Positions 48,803 through 61,745 of a stretch of 64,000 bases of DNA are shown one piece after another (position 1 is the first letter of the stretch; each line of letters begins with the position of its first letter). The notes beneath the pieces were generated by a model. It was not told where the DNA came from, ran no database searches, and saw only the letters and a program-made list of their open reading frames with translations. This stretch comes from Cyanoderma ruficeps (taxonomy: Eukaryota; Chordata; Aves; Passeriformes; Timaliidae): contig VZDJ01000063.1 in assembly GCA_008694505.1 (NCBI GenBank), positions 6,012,324-6,076,323 on the forward strand, given 5' to 3'. Position numbers and translations under genes: made by a program.

Positions 48803-48957
48803 CCCCGTGAGTCTGTGCTCTGGGTGTTGGACAGCCAGACCCTGAGCTCAGATTTAACCCAAACCCAGCTCTGGCCTCAAACCCCGAGTTTGTGCTCTGG
48901 TTGTTCTGGGCACCCAGACCTGAGCTCAGATTTAACTCACCCCTGGCTCAGGGCACA
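48803..48957. repeat. Imperfect 79-bp tandem duplication
   Basis: Two consecutive copies beginning 'ccccgtgagtctgtgctctg' (48803 copy) and 'ccccgagtttgtgctctgg' (48882 copy). Both contain 'ctgagctcagatttaac'. The copies differ at a number of positions, so the duplication is not recent. Confidence 0.85.
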
Positions 48958-50568
48958 AATAGACTCCAGCCCTCACTCTGGAAAACCCAAGCCACATCTG
49001 GTTTAGGATTCAGCTGCAGGACTGTGTTGGACTTGTGTTTGCCCCCCCACAGAGTGTCCAGACCTTCCCTATGCACTGTAGCTGTCAGTGATGGATTATT
49101 CCTTGTATTTCCTCTTAGCTGAGCCTTCCTGTGGCTGAGCATTCCCTCAAGAGGTGCCGAGGTGCTCCAGGCTCCTGGGGAGCAGCGCAGGCTGTGCTGG
49201 CTCCTGGAGATGCTGCTGTGATCCTTTCATGCTGTTGTTTTCCCTCACATTGGGATAAGTCATCTCGGGCAGAAGGAGCTTGTTTTGTTCTCTGCGGATG
49301 GAAACAAAACAGCCCCCGATGGCCGTTTCCTGATGGGCTTCCTGCGATTGTGCAGGGAATGGTGTCAGGGAACAAAACAGGATACAGTGGTGGGGTTGTG
49401 AATGTAACGGGGACAATGGTATCAAAGTGAAATAAAAATAATGAATGGGCACTGCTGGAGCCCTGAGTCACCACCTGAAATATTTGTACTCCGAAGCTGC
49501 CACCTCCTGCCTCTTGAATTCCTGGGAGAACACTCTTTTTACAGTTTCCAATGTTTTGGCAGTAGGAACCCAAAGAGAAAAGATAAGGTTTTGTGGTTTG
49601 CACCTATTCCTTTGGGCTTTTAAGGCTGTACTTTCTGTCTTTTTCCAAGACAGCCTGAGAGTAAGCCCAGAGATGGGACAAACCTTCTCTCATGGCAAAC
49701 CCCCACTATTTTTGAGTTTCTCCATTTGTTATTTTCCTTTCTAGGGCAAATCATTTATATTGAAACGCTTCTATTTATCTCCGCGTGTTGGAAACAAAAC
49801 CAGCAGGATTGTGACAGTCTCAGTTTCTGACACGATTGGAAGCCCCCCCAGAAGCTCTGCTTTGAGGTGACACCACTGCCATGGCAGATGCAGCTCAGAG
49901 CCAGCTCAGCTTCCCTGACACAAGGTGCTGGGGCACTCTGCAAAGTCCTGATGGAATGTTTGCCACTGGCAAGAACCTCTGGCAGCACATCAAGGCCAGG
50001 GGCCGGGCACTGGGTGCTCCAGGACAGGGCTGAGGTCAGCACAGCATTTCTGCATTCTGCTCCGGGATTCTTGGGGTTTGTCAGCAAGCCAGACTCTGAA
50101 ACCATCTTGCAGTTTCCCTCCCTGTTTCTTCAGCAGAGGAGACCATAAAAATGCTACAATAATATTTACTGAAGGGTGCATGTTCGCAGTTAGGCCCATG
50201 TGTCTCTGTTTACAAACACATCTGCTCAGAGCAAGGCAATTATTTTAAAAGCGTGAGGGGAAAAAGAACTGAAATGAAAAAGAAGGTGAGCTAGAGCTGG
50301 GTGGATTTGAGTGCTCTGCCCTGGGAAGCAATCACCCAACAGGGTCAGTCTCTGTGGGAAGGGAATACAGCTTTGGTGGAGAAAAGCTGTGGGCACAGAA
50401 GAGTGGAGATACAAGCACAAGAAAGTGACTGAAGGGAGTGTTAATACCTGGCAAAGGCTGGTTGGTTTTCTGGGAACATGACACGGCTTGGAAAAGATCT
50501 TGTGAGATACAGTCCTCAGTCTGAGCAGGGTCAGGCTGATTAACCCATAGAGGTGAATCCTTTTGTGT

Positions 50569-50636
50569 TGTGTGTGACTTCAGGCTCCTGGGAAAGTCTC
50601 CAGCTCAGGACTGTCCATCCCAGTCAGAGCCATTTT
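50569..50636. repeat. Dispersed repeat copy B (68 bp)
   Basis: Similar to 48563-48629: same 'tgtgtgacttcagg' and 'tgtccatcccagtcagagcc' words at nearly the same spacing, with changed bases between. Same orientation as copy A. Confidence 0.65.
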
Positions 50637-51592
50637 CTGGCTTTTATCAGATTCCAGATTTCCAGTGATTCCAAGATAAGAAACCTGGCCCAAGCCATGC
50701 CAAGGGTAAAGCTTCCAGCGCTCAGGACAGGTTTCATACTCTATCCTCATCCTGAATCCTCTCGTGTGTCCTGGTTGGCAGAAGCAGGCAGGGAACAGAA
50801 GCCAGGGAATTCTCTGGGAACAGCAGCCAGAGGCTGTGTTTTGTCCCCACGGACACACAGCTCATCCCAGTGTCAGTCCCAGCAGGGTGGGAGGCGCTGG
50901 GGAAGGCAGGGGTGCGTGGGGAATTGCTGTCCACAGCCCAGGGGTGGGATGAGCCAGCTGGGGACTGACAGGGCTGCTCCCTGCTCCAGGCACAGCTGCT
51001 GCTGCTCATGTTCCCAAGGAAGAGCTGCAGCATGCTCCAGGATTCTGGGATGTATGTGATGGGGATGGGATGGTCCCTTCAGTTTCAGCTTTCACCACAT
51101 TTACTTTCCAGAGGTCAAGAGGCCACAGAGATAATTTGGGCAGGTTCTTTTTAAATTCTACCTCCATCCCTGGCCCTGTGCTGAGACCTCACAGAGACTT
51201 TTCCTGGGGATTTCCCACAGTTCCAGGCCTGGTTTAAGCCTCTTTATCAGTATGTTTAATGCAGCAACTTGCTGGGAAGGAGAAACTGTCACCTGGTTAT
51301 TCCCAGTTGGCTGAAAACAAACCAAAGCAGGCCCTGAAACCATTAATGTGAAGTCTAGACTGAAGAAAAAAAATGTCATTGGTCCAGATCCTATAAAAGT
51401 GTGCCTGAAGTGAAGTGCTTTCCTGAGAAGTGAACTACAGAAGAATGATTTATATTTTTATCCTTGTTGAGTCTGCTTTTGGGGATCTTGAGATGAAAAT
51501 AACAGAGCATTGATTTTAGCAGCCTTCTTTTACTCACTTGATATGAAATTTCCTGGGAATAGTGAACATAAAAATAACTCCCAAAAGATAAA

Positions 51593-51612
51593 GATATATA
51601 TATATATATTTC
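51593..51612. repeat. (TA)n microsatellite
   Basis: About nine TA dinucleotides after 'agataaaga'. Confidence 0.9.
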
Positions 51613-51837
51613 CTTATGAGGGGTTTTGCCAAATCATTTTGCCCCAATTTTGAGCTGTCTAATTTCAGTGTGGTTTTGGTGTTTTTCAGTGTTTTTGCTG
51701 TTTCTGCTGTTTCTCTTATTCCTGCTTTGTTTCCCCCTAGCATGAGTTACCCTGTTGTGGTTTCCCATTCATTTGGATTGGGAAGGAATTACGGCGTATT
51801 CCAAGGCTGCCAAGCTACCCTTGGATGGAGTAGCCTG

Positions 51838-51877
51838 GGAGGAAAGGGAAGGAAGGGGGAGGAAAGGGAAGGAAAGG
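51838..51877. repeat. GGAA-rich purine tract
   Basis: A 20-bp purine unit (ggaaagggaaggaaggggga) is present about twice, giving six GGAA cores in some 35 bp. It is short but denser in GGAA than the tract at 25.0 kb. Confidence 0.85.
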
Positions 51878-52099
51878 CAGCCTGGCCTGAGAGGGTGGCT
51901 CTTTGTCCAGGTCACTGTCCTGCTCTCTGGCTCTGAGTGAGTCTCCAGTGCAGACTGGGGCAAACCATCTGCAGTGTGGGATGCCCTAAAATAATTAAAT
52001 GAAATCCCTCCTTTACACCCACAGAAATCCTCAGATCTGCAGAGACGTGGACACGGTGTTAAAGGTTTGCTGCCGCCTTAACCCTGAGTGCTGCTGCAG

Positions 52100-52213
52100 C
52101 AGGGAAAGGGGCTTGGAGCACCCTGGGATAGGGGAAGGCGTCCCTGCCCTTGGCAGGAGGTGGAATGGGATGAGCTTTAAGGTCCCTTCCAACCCAAACC
52201 ATTCCATGATCCC
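52100..52213 (+). mobile_element. CR1 LINE 3'-end fragment
   Basis: CR1 tail: 'aaaggggcttggagcaccct', 'gcgtccctgcccttggcagg', 'gtggaatgggatgagcttta', 'ccttccaacccaaaccattc'. About 114 bp. Confidence 0.88.
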
Positions 52214-55200
52214 GTGGCAGCAGCCTGCATCTCGTGCCATCCCTCCTGGGGCAGGGACAGCTCTGGGCAGGGCTTCCAGCAGCTGGGATGTCCCAGCCCC
52301 ACCAGCACCAGCTGAGCAGGGAAATGCTGTGAGCAGCACGTGTGGGACACGGGGCAGTGCTGCAGGTGGCTACAAGGGAGAAGAACAATGCATCTTGGAA
52401 GTGACAGCTCCATCCTGCTGGACTCACCAGGCAGTGATGGATCTCCAGCTGCAGCCAGGAAAAGCTCCTAAGCAGCACTTCAATGGATGGTGAAGGGCAC
52501 AAGATTGGATTGTGGTTGTTGGCAGCCGAATTTCATGATTACAGTTTCCTAGGGAGAGTTCTGGGAAGTCCCTGCCCCAATCACATCCTATAAGGAAGGT
52601 GGAACAGCACGAGCAAACCTCAGGAAAAGTGATTTGGAAAAGCTGCAGAGGAAATTCTTGGTTAGGTTGGGAGCAAGGGAAGGGTGGGTATCTGAGAGTG
52701 TGCCCAAAGGATTCCTGTCAGTGTCTGAGGCAGCACTGGCCAGGGCTCGGCGCCCCACACTGTGCACAGTACAGGGAATAGAGGAGGAACCAGGCAGGGA
52801 GAGGGGAGTACTCCCTAAAGGTGATGCCAAAGATCAAGGGCAGGGATGAGAACACTCTGTCTTCCAGTCCAGTGCCTGATCCATCCTAACGTGCTGCCCC
52901 AAGATCACCACAGGCACTGCTTCTTTTTGAATTTCTTATTTGACTCATTTTCTTGTAAGTCTGATGTTATCTCTGTGCTCGTATGAGATGCTGGCAGCAG
53001 AGATGCTGACTTGTAACGCTGCAGTGCCAAAGTCATCTCTACTCCAGGGTTGCTCCTCAGTGCAAACCCTGGGCCATGCATGGGGCCATTGACATTGGAT
53101 TTTGGTGGTTTACATCATTAGGTCTGGGCTCTTTGGGTCTGGGTTGGCAGCATTCTCTTTACAAAAACATTTCAGGAGTGATTTTCTCACAGGACCCACG
53201 TGGTGAAATTTTGGGGAGGGGGTAAAGAGGAAAGAAAACAGCCACACCTGTAGTGCTGGAGTAATCTCTCCATGGCACAATGGTTCAGGTACTCAGCACT
53301 GTCTTCTCTTCTAAGTCAGCCTTTGTGGAGGAGGATGAAACTTTGATCTTTAGCAATGCCTTTTAAATGTGGTTATGGCCAGAAAAGTGAACGTAGAGAG
53401 CTAAAAGTTTATGTTCAGTGAAATCTCACTGCACACACATGGAATAACCTCAGTTATGGGGGACACCTGGGGTGACAGCACTGACTGCTCACCTCACCAG
53501 CCCTTGTTCCCCTGGCCTTTCTCCTTTCTCAAATGTCCTGTCAGATTCACTGACTGAGTGAAAACTCTGCTAAAGTGTGTGTGTGTGTCACCTCCCTTTG
53601 TGAGGAGATCAGGAAAACTTGATTGAAGCACTGGTGGCTTGTCAGCCCTCCCAGAGTCTCAGACTGGCTGTTCCTTCCCCGCACAGCCAAAGCCAAGCTG
53701 GCCTCCTGCTGTGTCCCACTCACACCTGGGACCGGGGTCAGCATGGCTCATCCAAATAAAGGCCGACCTGATAATTCACTCTCTTACAACTGGAAACTGC
53801 TGTATAAATAACAACCACGCCACAGATTCCTGCCTGAGGGATGGAGGAGTGTGTGCCAGCTCCTTGGGAGCCTCATTTGTGGCAGTCACTGGTGGGCTGT
53901 CCTGGAGAGGCTGGGGCTGGGCTGCCCAGGGAGCTGGACGTGCTGCGAGCTGCCACGGCCACATTTATGCCAGGAATGTGATTAAAACCTGGAAAAACTG
54001 AGGCCAGCCTATTCCCAGAGGCACTATAATGTAACATATATGCCAGAGCAGCACACACAGCCCCTGTCTCAGCCCCAGACTGGCCGGCCCAAGGCCACAG
54101 GCTGAGGCAGCGGCGTGGGGGGACCTGGCAGGCTGTGCCCTGTCTGGGCAGGCTGTGTTGGCACTTGGGACACCTTGGAGTGTTTTCCCAGTCTCCAAAC
54201 ACTGAGCAGCTCTCCATTCCAGGGCAGAGACGCTCGGTATTTCATGGAGCTGCTGCTCTCCTCCTCAGCCAAACCCCTCCTGAACAGGCTGGGCCTTTGA
54301 AGGTGGGCCTGGCTGGCTCTGCCTGGGGGCTGAGCCCCACAGCGAGCAGGGGGAAGGTTGTACACGTTCCCCGCAGCCTGGGGCCGAGCCCTGGCCCTTC
54401 CAGGACAGCTAGCCTGAGTTCCAGGCAGCCCTGGCCTTATCCAGGGGGTCCCCAGCCAGCAAAGGCTGCCCGCTGCCTGTCCCCATGTTTGTTCTGTGAG
54501 CCGTGGCTGTGGGCACAGGGCTGAGCTGGTGGCAGCGGGGCTGGCTCAGTGCCACCCGACTTCCCTTGCATGTCACCAGCCCTGCTCGTGCTGTGCTCCT
54601 GGAGCTGAGCAGGTGTCACCAGCCCTATCTCTCCTCATCTGGGTTGCTCAGCTCCCCTGGGGCTGAGCCTTTGTGCCGCCACCAGCTCGGGTTTAGCTCA
54701 AACCACTCCTGGCCCGGGAGCTGCCAAGAGCAGCTGGAGCATTTGGATTTCTTCTCCTGTTTTCAGGACTGAAACTGCTCATGCAGCGCAAGGCAGAGCT
54801 CAGTCCCAGTGCCCCAGTGGGGTTATTGCTGTCCCAGTTAACACCAGTTGCATGCAGGTCTGGCAGCCACTTTGTCTTTCAGTCTTTCAAGGAAGATCTT
54901 TATCTGAGGAGGTTCTCTGCCACATACTCTGTGTCACAGAGCAGGGTGTACTTGCAGTGTGTAAAGTTGTACCTGGTGCAGCCCCAGCCATTGATCTTGG
55001 TCCAGGGTTATTTTGTGGAGCGTTGTCAAGTTTGGGGGGTTTTGGGACAGCCAGAGAGATCCCTGCTTTCCAGTTTCTTTACCACCAGAACATTTCTTCA
55101 GAAGAAAAATGGCTTTAGGCAGAAAAAGCAGCCTGGAATTAAGAGTATCTGACTAAGCTCGAATTCAGAAGAACCCTCCAACCCCTGCATAATTCCTGCT

Positions 55201-57186
55201 GAATTGCCAGTAAAAATCTTATGAGCAACCTCTCACACTGATTTTGCGGAATAACTGTCATTAGAGTTATTTTCCCAGATATTGTTTCCCTACAAAAACC
55301 CCAATTTTGTCTGTGTTTTTAGAGTATGTTTTTAGACTGGAAATCTCCAAAAGCAAACATGCAGAATCTTTATCTGATGGATTTGCAGTGGTACTCAGGT
55401 TTCCTTGTCCATGCCCAGCTGAGACTGGGTCTAGAGGGCCCTGAGCCAGTCCAGCAGCCCAGTGTGGGGTTCACCCACCACCTCGGGTAGGGAACCTGAC
55501 ACTTTTTGTACTGCAAGAAAATAAAAGTCTGCAGAAAATGTGTCATTTTGGAGCCCCTGCCTGGGTGAATCCTGACCTCGGTGAATCAGAGGGGCAGCAA
55601 ATCCTGATCTCTGATGGGAAGGCTTGCTCCCTCTTAAGACTGAGACCATCTCTTGTTCCTGAACTTTCCTGCACAGGCAAGGTTTGCAGCCTGGAGATAA
55701 TGCCACCCCTCTGAGGGATTTCTGACACAAATCACACCCATCCTTCCCAGGGACACCTCCCACTCCCTCCCTCACTCTAAAGCTGAAAAAGGGAGGGCTA
55801 TTTTTGAAAGGTTGTGAATCCACCAAGGAAAAGCTGCAAAAAAGGTTGAACACAGTGTGAGCTCCTTTCACCAACCACCACTGGGCAGTGTGGGGTGCAA
55901 CCCTCCTTTTTGCTGCTTAGTGGCCGTAACCAGTGTCAGAAGTTGACCACAAGTGCAGCAAATGCTGGAACCTCAGCAGGATTTATGCAGATGTTTGAGG
56001 GTTCCTTTGAATTCAAGCTAAGTCAGGCCCACTCCAATTCTAGGCCATTTCAGCTTGTTTGGGTTTGTTACATGATCTGAGATCAGAGATAGGAAAGTGC
56101 TGATTTTTGTAGGCCTGACTGTCTCTAAGTGGGTTAACTTCAGGCTGAGGGGGGTTTTCTTGTTCCCAGCAGACTCTGAATTATTGACTTTTTTTGTGAT
56201 ATCATGAGCCTGGTGGTATTTGATTTGTGTGTAGATTCTTGTGTCATTCCAGGAGCTGCACTCCTCTAAGCTTTCAGAATTTCTGTTTCCCTCCCTGGTT
56301 ATGGAAGAATTTAAAAAACAAACCTCCAAAACAACCGCCGGAGGGGAGGGGAGAGAGCAATAATCTATTATTTTTAGAAGCTCCCTGTTCAGGCTGTGCT
56401 CTGTGAATGCTGAGCACGGCGGGTTAGCACACACCAGCTTTCAGCTGTGTGTTCAGTGACCCTCTGCAGCCCACACACCGCTGCTGGGTGGCTTTGGAGC
56501 GCCGGGTGCCCAGAGTAGGTGAGCCTGTAGCTTTGTTTTGGAGCCTGCCCCATCAGCTCACATTAAAGTGGGAGCTGCTTTCAGTGCAGGAGGCTCCTCC
56601 TTCGGTTTCTACCCTGCCACTCATAAAGGCAGCTGTGTTGTGTGTGGTTAACTGAGCCCCCTCCAGAACAGGCAGCCCTTGCCAGATGCACTTTGAGTCA
56701 GGCAGGGCTGTGCCAAAGCCATCAGGAGCCCGACACTCCTCTCTTGGAAAACCCGAGCGTATCCACCCAAGGAAATTGATAGTCAAAACTTTTTGTCAAT
56801 ATTTGGAGTTTCAGCAAGGGGAGGAAAAATTTAAAAAAAAAAGAAAAGGGGGATAACGATTTCCTGTTTTTAAGCATTGCTAGAAATGCACAACTGGGTA
56901 ACACACCAGCCCTTCACTTCCCACAAAATAAACAAAAAGTGTAAAGTAATGCATTTTTTCTCCCACCACAAACACCCGTAACTGTGGCCTGCTCTGGCTG
57001 CTTCTCCTTCAGCACCAACCTCAAAACACAAACAGCTCACAAACCCTCTGAAAGGAGATGTGGGGACCTTCACATGCCGCCCCAGAGGTGTTGCCACTGC
57101 ACACCAGTTGGGTTTGGAGCAGCAGTGCAGCAGGTGGGCAGTCACTCACTGGGACCGGGGTTGAAGCTGCTCACAGCGAGCACTGG

Positions 57187-57364
57187 GGTGACACAGCCCC
57201 GTGAGGTGACACAGCCCCGTGGGGTGACACAGCCCCGTGAGGTGACACAGCCTCGTGAGGTGACACAGTCTCGTGAGGTGACACAGCCCCGTGAGGTGAC
57301 ACAGCCCCGTGAGGTGAAACAGCCCCGTGAGGTGACACAGCCCCCTGAGGTGACACAGCCCCGT
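57187..57364. repeat. 18-bp minisatellite, about 10 units, near FLI1 exon 2
   Basis: Unit ggtgacacagccccgtga with minor variants. The array ends 287 bp before the exon 2 acceptor. Its six-codon period makes long open frames on both strands; these are not genes. Confidence 0.95.
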
Positions 57365-57372
57365 GTTTCTGA

Positions 57373-57861
<489 letters not shown>

Positions 57862-57897
57862 TAAGGAAAGAGCCTTCCCACACTTACAGAGTCTTAA

Positions 57898-57975
57898 TCA
57901 CGGAATATCCAGGTTGGGAGGGACCCGCGGGGATCGCTGAGCCCAACTCCTGAATCCAAACCCCGAGTCCAAACA
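57898..57975 (-). mobile_element. CR1-like fragment, divergent subfamily
   Basis: Reverse-orientation words 'atccaggttgggagggaccc' and 'gagcccaactcctgaatcca' fit the 3' end of a different CR1 subfamily from the others here. It begins only about 38 bp after exon 2. Confidence 0.65.
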
Positions 57976-59439
57976 AAGAAAACCTCACACTGTCCATTTG
58001 TTCTCTTGTCCCGCACATCAACAAACTTCTGTGTGCAGGATCATGTCCCACTCTCCTGCAACTCCTTCTTTTGTGACTCATTTTTAACAACCTGAGCATC
58101 CTGCTCGTGCAGCTCTGCAGGATGTGTCCCTCCCCGTCTCCATAAACATCCATGGATGGGCATGAGACTGCCAGGGCACAGCTCACGCTGCAGATGCTGC
58201 TGTAAATCCCCCATTTCACCTCTGAGAAATCTCTCCTAGGGGAGAAGATGTGCCATGGTTCCAGGGGCTCACAGAGGGGAACACGCAGCAATAATCGGAG
58301 TTTCTGCCAGTGAAGCACTGAAAGCTGCACTGCTGGGCTGCAAGGGCTTCACTGAAGGACACTTTCTATTTGTGGTCTAGCAGGGCATAAGCAAACCTCT
58401 GGAAATGGAAAGTTTTTTGATGGAGAAGGGAGAAGGAGGAGTCTGTGAGGTGAACCAAAACCAAAGGCCTGTGCCCACCCCTCCTGAGTGGACAGAGGTG
58501 ACACAGGAAATTCAGGAGTAATTGAAGAAGGGGTGTGAGCCCCCACAGGGTGACTGTGGATGGTGTAACTTGCCCAGCTCACAGCCAAAGGACAGCCCAG
58601 CTCCTGTCGTTTGTATTTAAAAGTGAACCATTTCCCTGGTCAATGGGAAATTGAATGGCTTGAAAACATTTTGGTATAGCAGCTCAGGTAGCCCTTTTTA
58701 CAGACATTACTACAAGTCCACAGTCTGGAAATAAATTTCACCTTCTTGAACATAATTTTAAGCATAAAAATTTCAATTTTTTTTCAATTTTAAATATAGA
58801 TATAATATAGATACACTTTTTGGTGTATCTATACTAAGTGTTTAGAGTTCACATTAATTTTAAATGTGATTTGAATTTCAAAGTCACAAACATCTCTAGC
58901 ATTTGTAGTGTTTCCCAAGTGAAACTCGCAAGAGTTTTTCTACTTTAAGGTGAATTTAGCAGCACATTTTCCTGGTTTCTGAGAACACAGCAGAGCACAG
59001 TGTTGGAAACAGAAAACAGCCTTGCACTTTCAGCCCTCTACGGAGAGATGATGCTGTTAAAGACATCAAACAGCAGCGTGTTGTTCTTTCCTCGTGAGTG
59101 TACAGTAGATGCTGATTTTGCCATCAGATAAAGGCCTTTGTGGCAGTTTCTCCCTCGTGGGGATCATTTGCAGGCTGAACTCGAGCTCACCCTGATTGTA
59201 CCTCAGCAGCATTTCTTGACTTCATGAAAACCATGTGGGTATTTGCACTGTGTCCCAGTCTCAGAATTGGGGTGAAACATGGGCAAATTAATTATGTCCT
59301 GAAAAAGCACACCACAGAGAGAAGGTTGGATCTTGAGAGCAGCTGGGGTCTGGATAATCATGGAGGTTACCTTTGGCTCCCAAGGATGGTTTTCTTAGGA
59401 AAAGGAGGAAGGAGTCTGTGCAGCATTGCCAGGCTGCCC

Positions 59440-59562
59440 AAATCAAGGATGGGGCTTAGACCAGCCTGGGGTAGTGGAGGTGTCCCTGCCCATGGCAGGA
59501 GATGGGATGAGCTTTAAGGTCTCTCCCAACCCAAACCATCCTGGGATTCTGTGATTGCTGCA
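59440..59562 (+). mobile_element. CR1 LINE 3'-end fragment
   Basis: CR1 tail: 'aggatggggcttagaccagc', 'aggtgtccctgcccatggca', 'gatgggatgagctttaaggt', 'cccaacccaaaccatcctgg', ending in 'gattctgtgatt'. Confidence 0.9.
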
Positions 59563-59907
59563 GTTGCTCACACCCACAGTGCCAGACCCACACACGCACA
59601 GGGATTCCTCCCTTTCCATCCCTCTGTCCCGGGGAAATCTGAGTTGCCATAAACCACACGTGTCTGTGCTCTGCAGGTCCTGTAAGCACAGGTTCTCTGT
59701 CATTCTGAGTACACCCGAATTGTCTGAGTGTTCCACGTGCTCTGGAATGAAATGTCCTGGGCTGTCCTGCTGTGGTGATTTCTGTGTGCCCATTTCCTCC
59801 TCTGCTCAGAAAAAGGGGAAATAGCTCTGCCTGGACAAACTGATTCATGAACAACTGTAGGAGCCCCGGGAGCCATGGAAAAGGCCCTTGGAGTGTGTTG
59901 GTTCTGG

Positions 59908-59920
59908 GCAAACAGGAAAT
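59908..59920 (+). promoter_or_regulatory. FLI1: FOX:ETS composite motif in intron 2
   Basis: GCAAACAGGAAAT is an exact match to the published FOX:ETS consensus RYMAACAGGAARY of endothelial enhancers. Ignoring composition, about 0.06 exact matches are expected in 64 kb on both strands. FLI1 is an endothelial gene, so the location is plausible, but a single motif proves little. Confidence 0.35.
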
Positions 59921-60253
59921 CCTCCTTTAGAGACTTGCTCAAGGCTCTGAGGTTCTTGGACACAAAGTGTGTGCTCAGTGTCCCTAAAGAAAGGCAACCC
60001 CTGTCAGGAGAGAGGACAAGGCTGCTGTGAATGTCAGGGCCATGCACTGCCACAGCTCCCACCCTGCCTCTGGACAACTCTTCAGCGTGGGGGCTCCAGG
60101 ACACCCAGGACAGGAGAACATCCCCCTGAGTCCTCCATCCCCTCCTCCTTTCCCTGCACGGCCATCCCAGTCCACAGGGATGGACTGGGCCACTCAACCT
60201 CTCATTGCCCTGCCCATCGGCCGCCTGGTCAGCCCCACGCACCTGTGAGCGGA

Positions 60254-60520
60254 CAATGCCAGCCACAATGCCAACCTCAATGCCAATGCCAGCCCCAATG
60301 CCAATGCCAGCCCCACTGCCAGCCCCAATGCCAGCCCCACTGCCAACCCCACTGCTATTCCCAATGCCAGCCCCAATGCCAGCCCCACTGCCAGCCCCAC
60401 TGCCAACCTCAATGCCCATGCCAGCCCCAATGCCAGCCCCAATTCCAGCCCCACTGCTATTCCCAATGCCAGCCCCAATGCCAGCCCCAATGCCAAACCT
60501 AATGGCAATGCCAATCCCAT
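60254..60520. repeat. 12-bp minisatellite with higher-order structure
   Basis: Tandem 'aatgccagcccc' and 'actgccagcccc' units, about 20 copies. The phrase 'ctgctattcccaatgccag' appears twice, at about 60350 and 60462, so a larger block of about 110 bp has itself been duplicated. Open frames here are artefacts. Confidence 0.93.
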
Positions 60521-60709
60521 TTCACTGCAGGCTGAACAACAGCCAGTGCCCCCCTGCCTCTGTCCCTGCCTCTCTTGTTCCTCAAGTACCCTGTCCCCGT
60601 GTTGCAGCTGCCTCTTCAGCAGGATCAGCCTGTCACCGTGCTGTCACCTGGGCTGGGACTGCGGCCGGGGGCTGCAGGGGGGGTGTGTGCTCTGGCAGGG
60701 ACAGCTCCA

Positions 60710-60768
60710 GGACAGTGCCGGAGCTGGGGACAGCAGGACAGTGCCCAAGCTGGGGACAGAGGGACAGN
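60710..60768. repeat. 26-bp tandem repeat broken by an ambiguous base
   Basis: Two full copies of a 26-bp unit starting 'ggacagtgccggagctgggg' (60710) and 'ggacagtgcccaagctgggg' (60736), then a third start cut by N at 60768. Copies are probably missing at the N. Confidence 0.85.
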
Positions 60769-60999
60769 CGGCTTTTCTCTTTCTCTGGGAGACCAGGCGC
60801 AGGCTGAGGGTGTGATGAGCTGTTTGGTCCCCAGCAGGGTGGGGGAAGGGTCTGTGAAGGGCTCTCCAGGCGTTAACATGGAAAGCCCACCCAGCTTTCT
60901 ACCCCATGCCAGGATCCCCTGGTTTACCCTCAGACTGGAATGGATTTTCCAGATAAGTGCGTCCTAACTGTCTGTAGGGGATCCTCAGGCAGGGATCAG

Positions 61000-61440
61000 T
61001 GTTTTAGGGGAGAAGATGGGAATTCTGTATTATTGCAACATTCAGATATAGAAATTTCATGAACTCCTCTAGTGTTATCAGACCTTGAGGCAGGTTACGG
61101 CCTCAAAATCTGCCCTTGCCCTCAAAGACAGCACCTTGCTCAGGGCAACGCTCATTTAAAATTATATTTAAAAACCGAAACAAAATAAACAAAAAAAAAT
61201 CTTTCACATTTGAAATTTTACTGAATAAAAGAGGAGGATTATTTAGAGGAATGCTCGGTAAAGTCTAACCCAATTTACAATCAATGTTAATAATGGCGTT
61301 TCTTTATATTTTACATAAATTCCAAATGAACCAAGCAACAGGAATTCCAGTTCTTGACTGTATTTACTGAGCTTCTCTGGATCTGTATTTTCAGCAAACT
61401 CAGTGAGCAATTTTTAAAAAATATTACAGAATGTGTCTGA
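61000..61440. other. AT-rich unique block in intron 2, conserved-element-like
   Basis: Repeat-free AT-rich sequence with 'cccaatttacaatcaatgtt' followed by 'aataatggcgtttc' near 61268. No coding frame. Conservation cannot be judged here. Confidence 0.25.
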
Positions 61441-61559
61441 TCTTCAAATATGAAAGGAAGTTCTCCTGTACTGATGGGTGTGGGCAAACTTCCCTGGGCA
61501 ATCCCAGCTGCGGCACGGATTTTGTCCAGCTGAAATAATGAAGTCAGTGCTTTGGAGCC

Positions 61560-61745
61560 GCTCTGCAGAGACATCCCAGAGCAGCTGTGGCTGCCCCTGG
61601 ATCCCTGGCAGTGTCCAAGGCCAGGCTGGAAGGGGCTTGGAGCGCCCTGGGATAGCAGGAGATGTCCCTGCCCATGGCAGGGGTGGCACTGGATGGGCTT
61701 GAAGGGTCCTTCCAGTCCAAACCCCTCTGAGATTCTGTGATTTGA
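61560..61745 (+). mobile_element. CR1 LINE 3'-end fragment
   Basis: CR1: 'gagcagctgtggctgcccct', 'ggatccctggcagtgtccaa', 'ggctggaaggggcttggagc', 'gatgtccctgcccatggcag', 'cactggatgggcttgaaggg', ending 'gagattctgtgattt'. About 185 bp, longer than most copies here. Confidence 0.92.

Noticed and set aside
60194..60807. Met/Pro/Ala-rich frames on both strands
   Set aside because: Translation of the 12-bp minisatellite; starts are repeat-internal.
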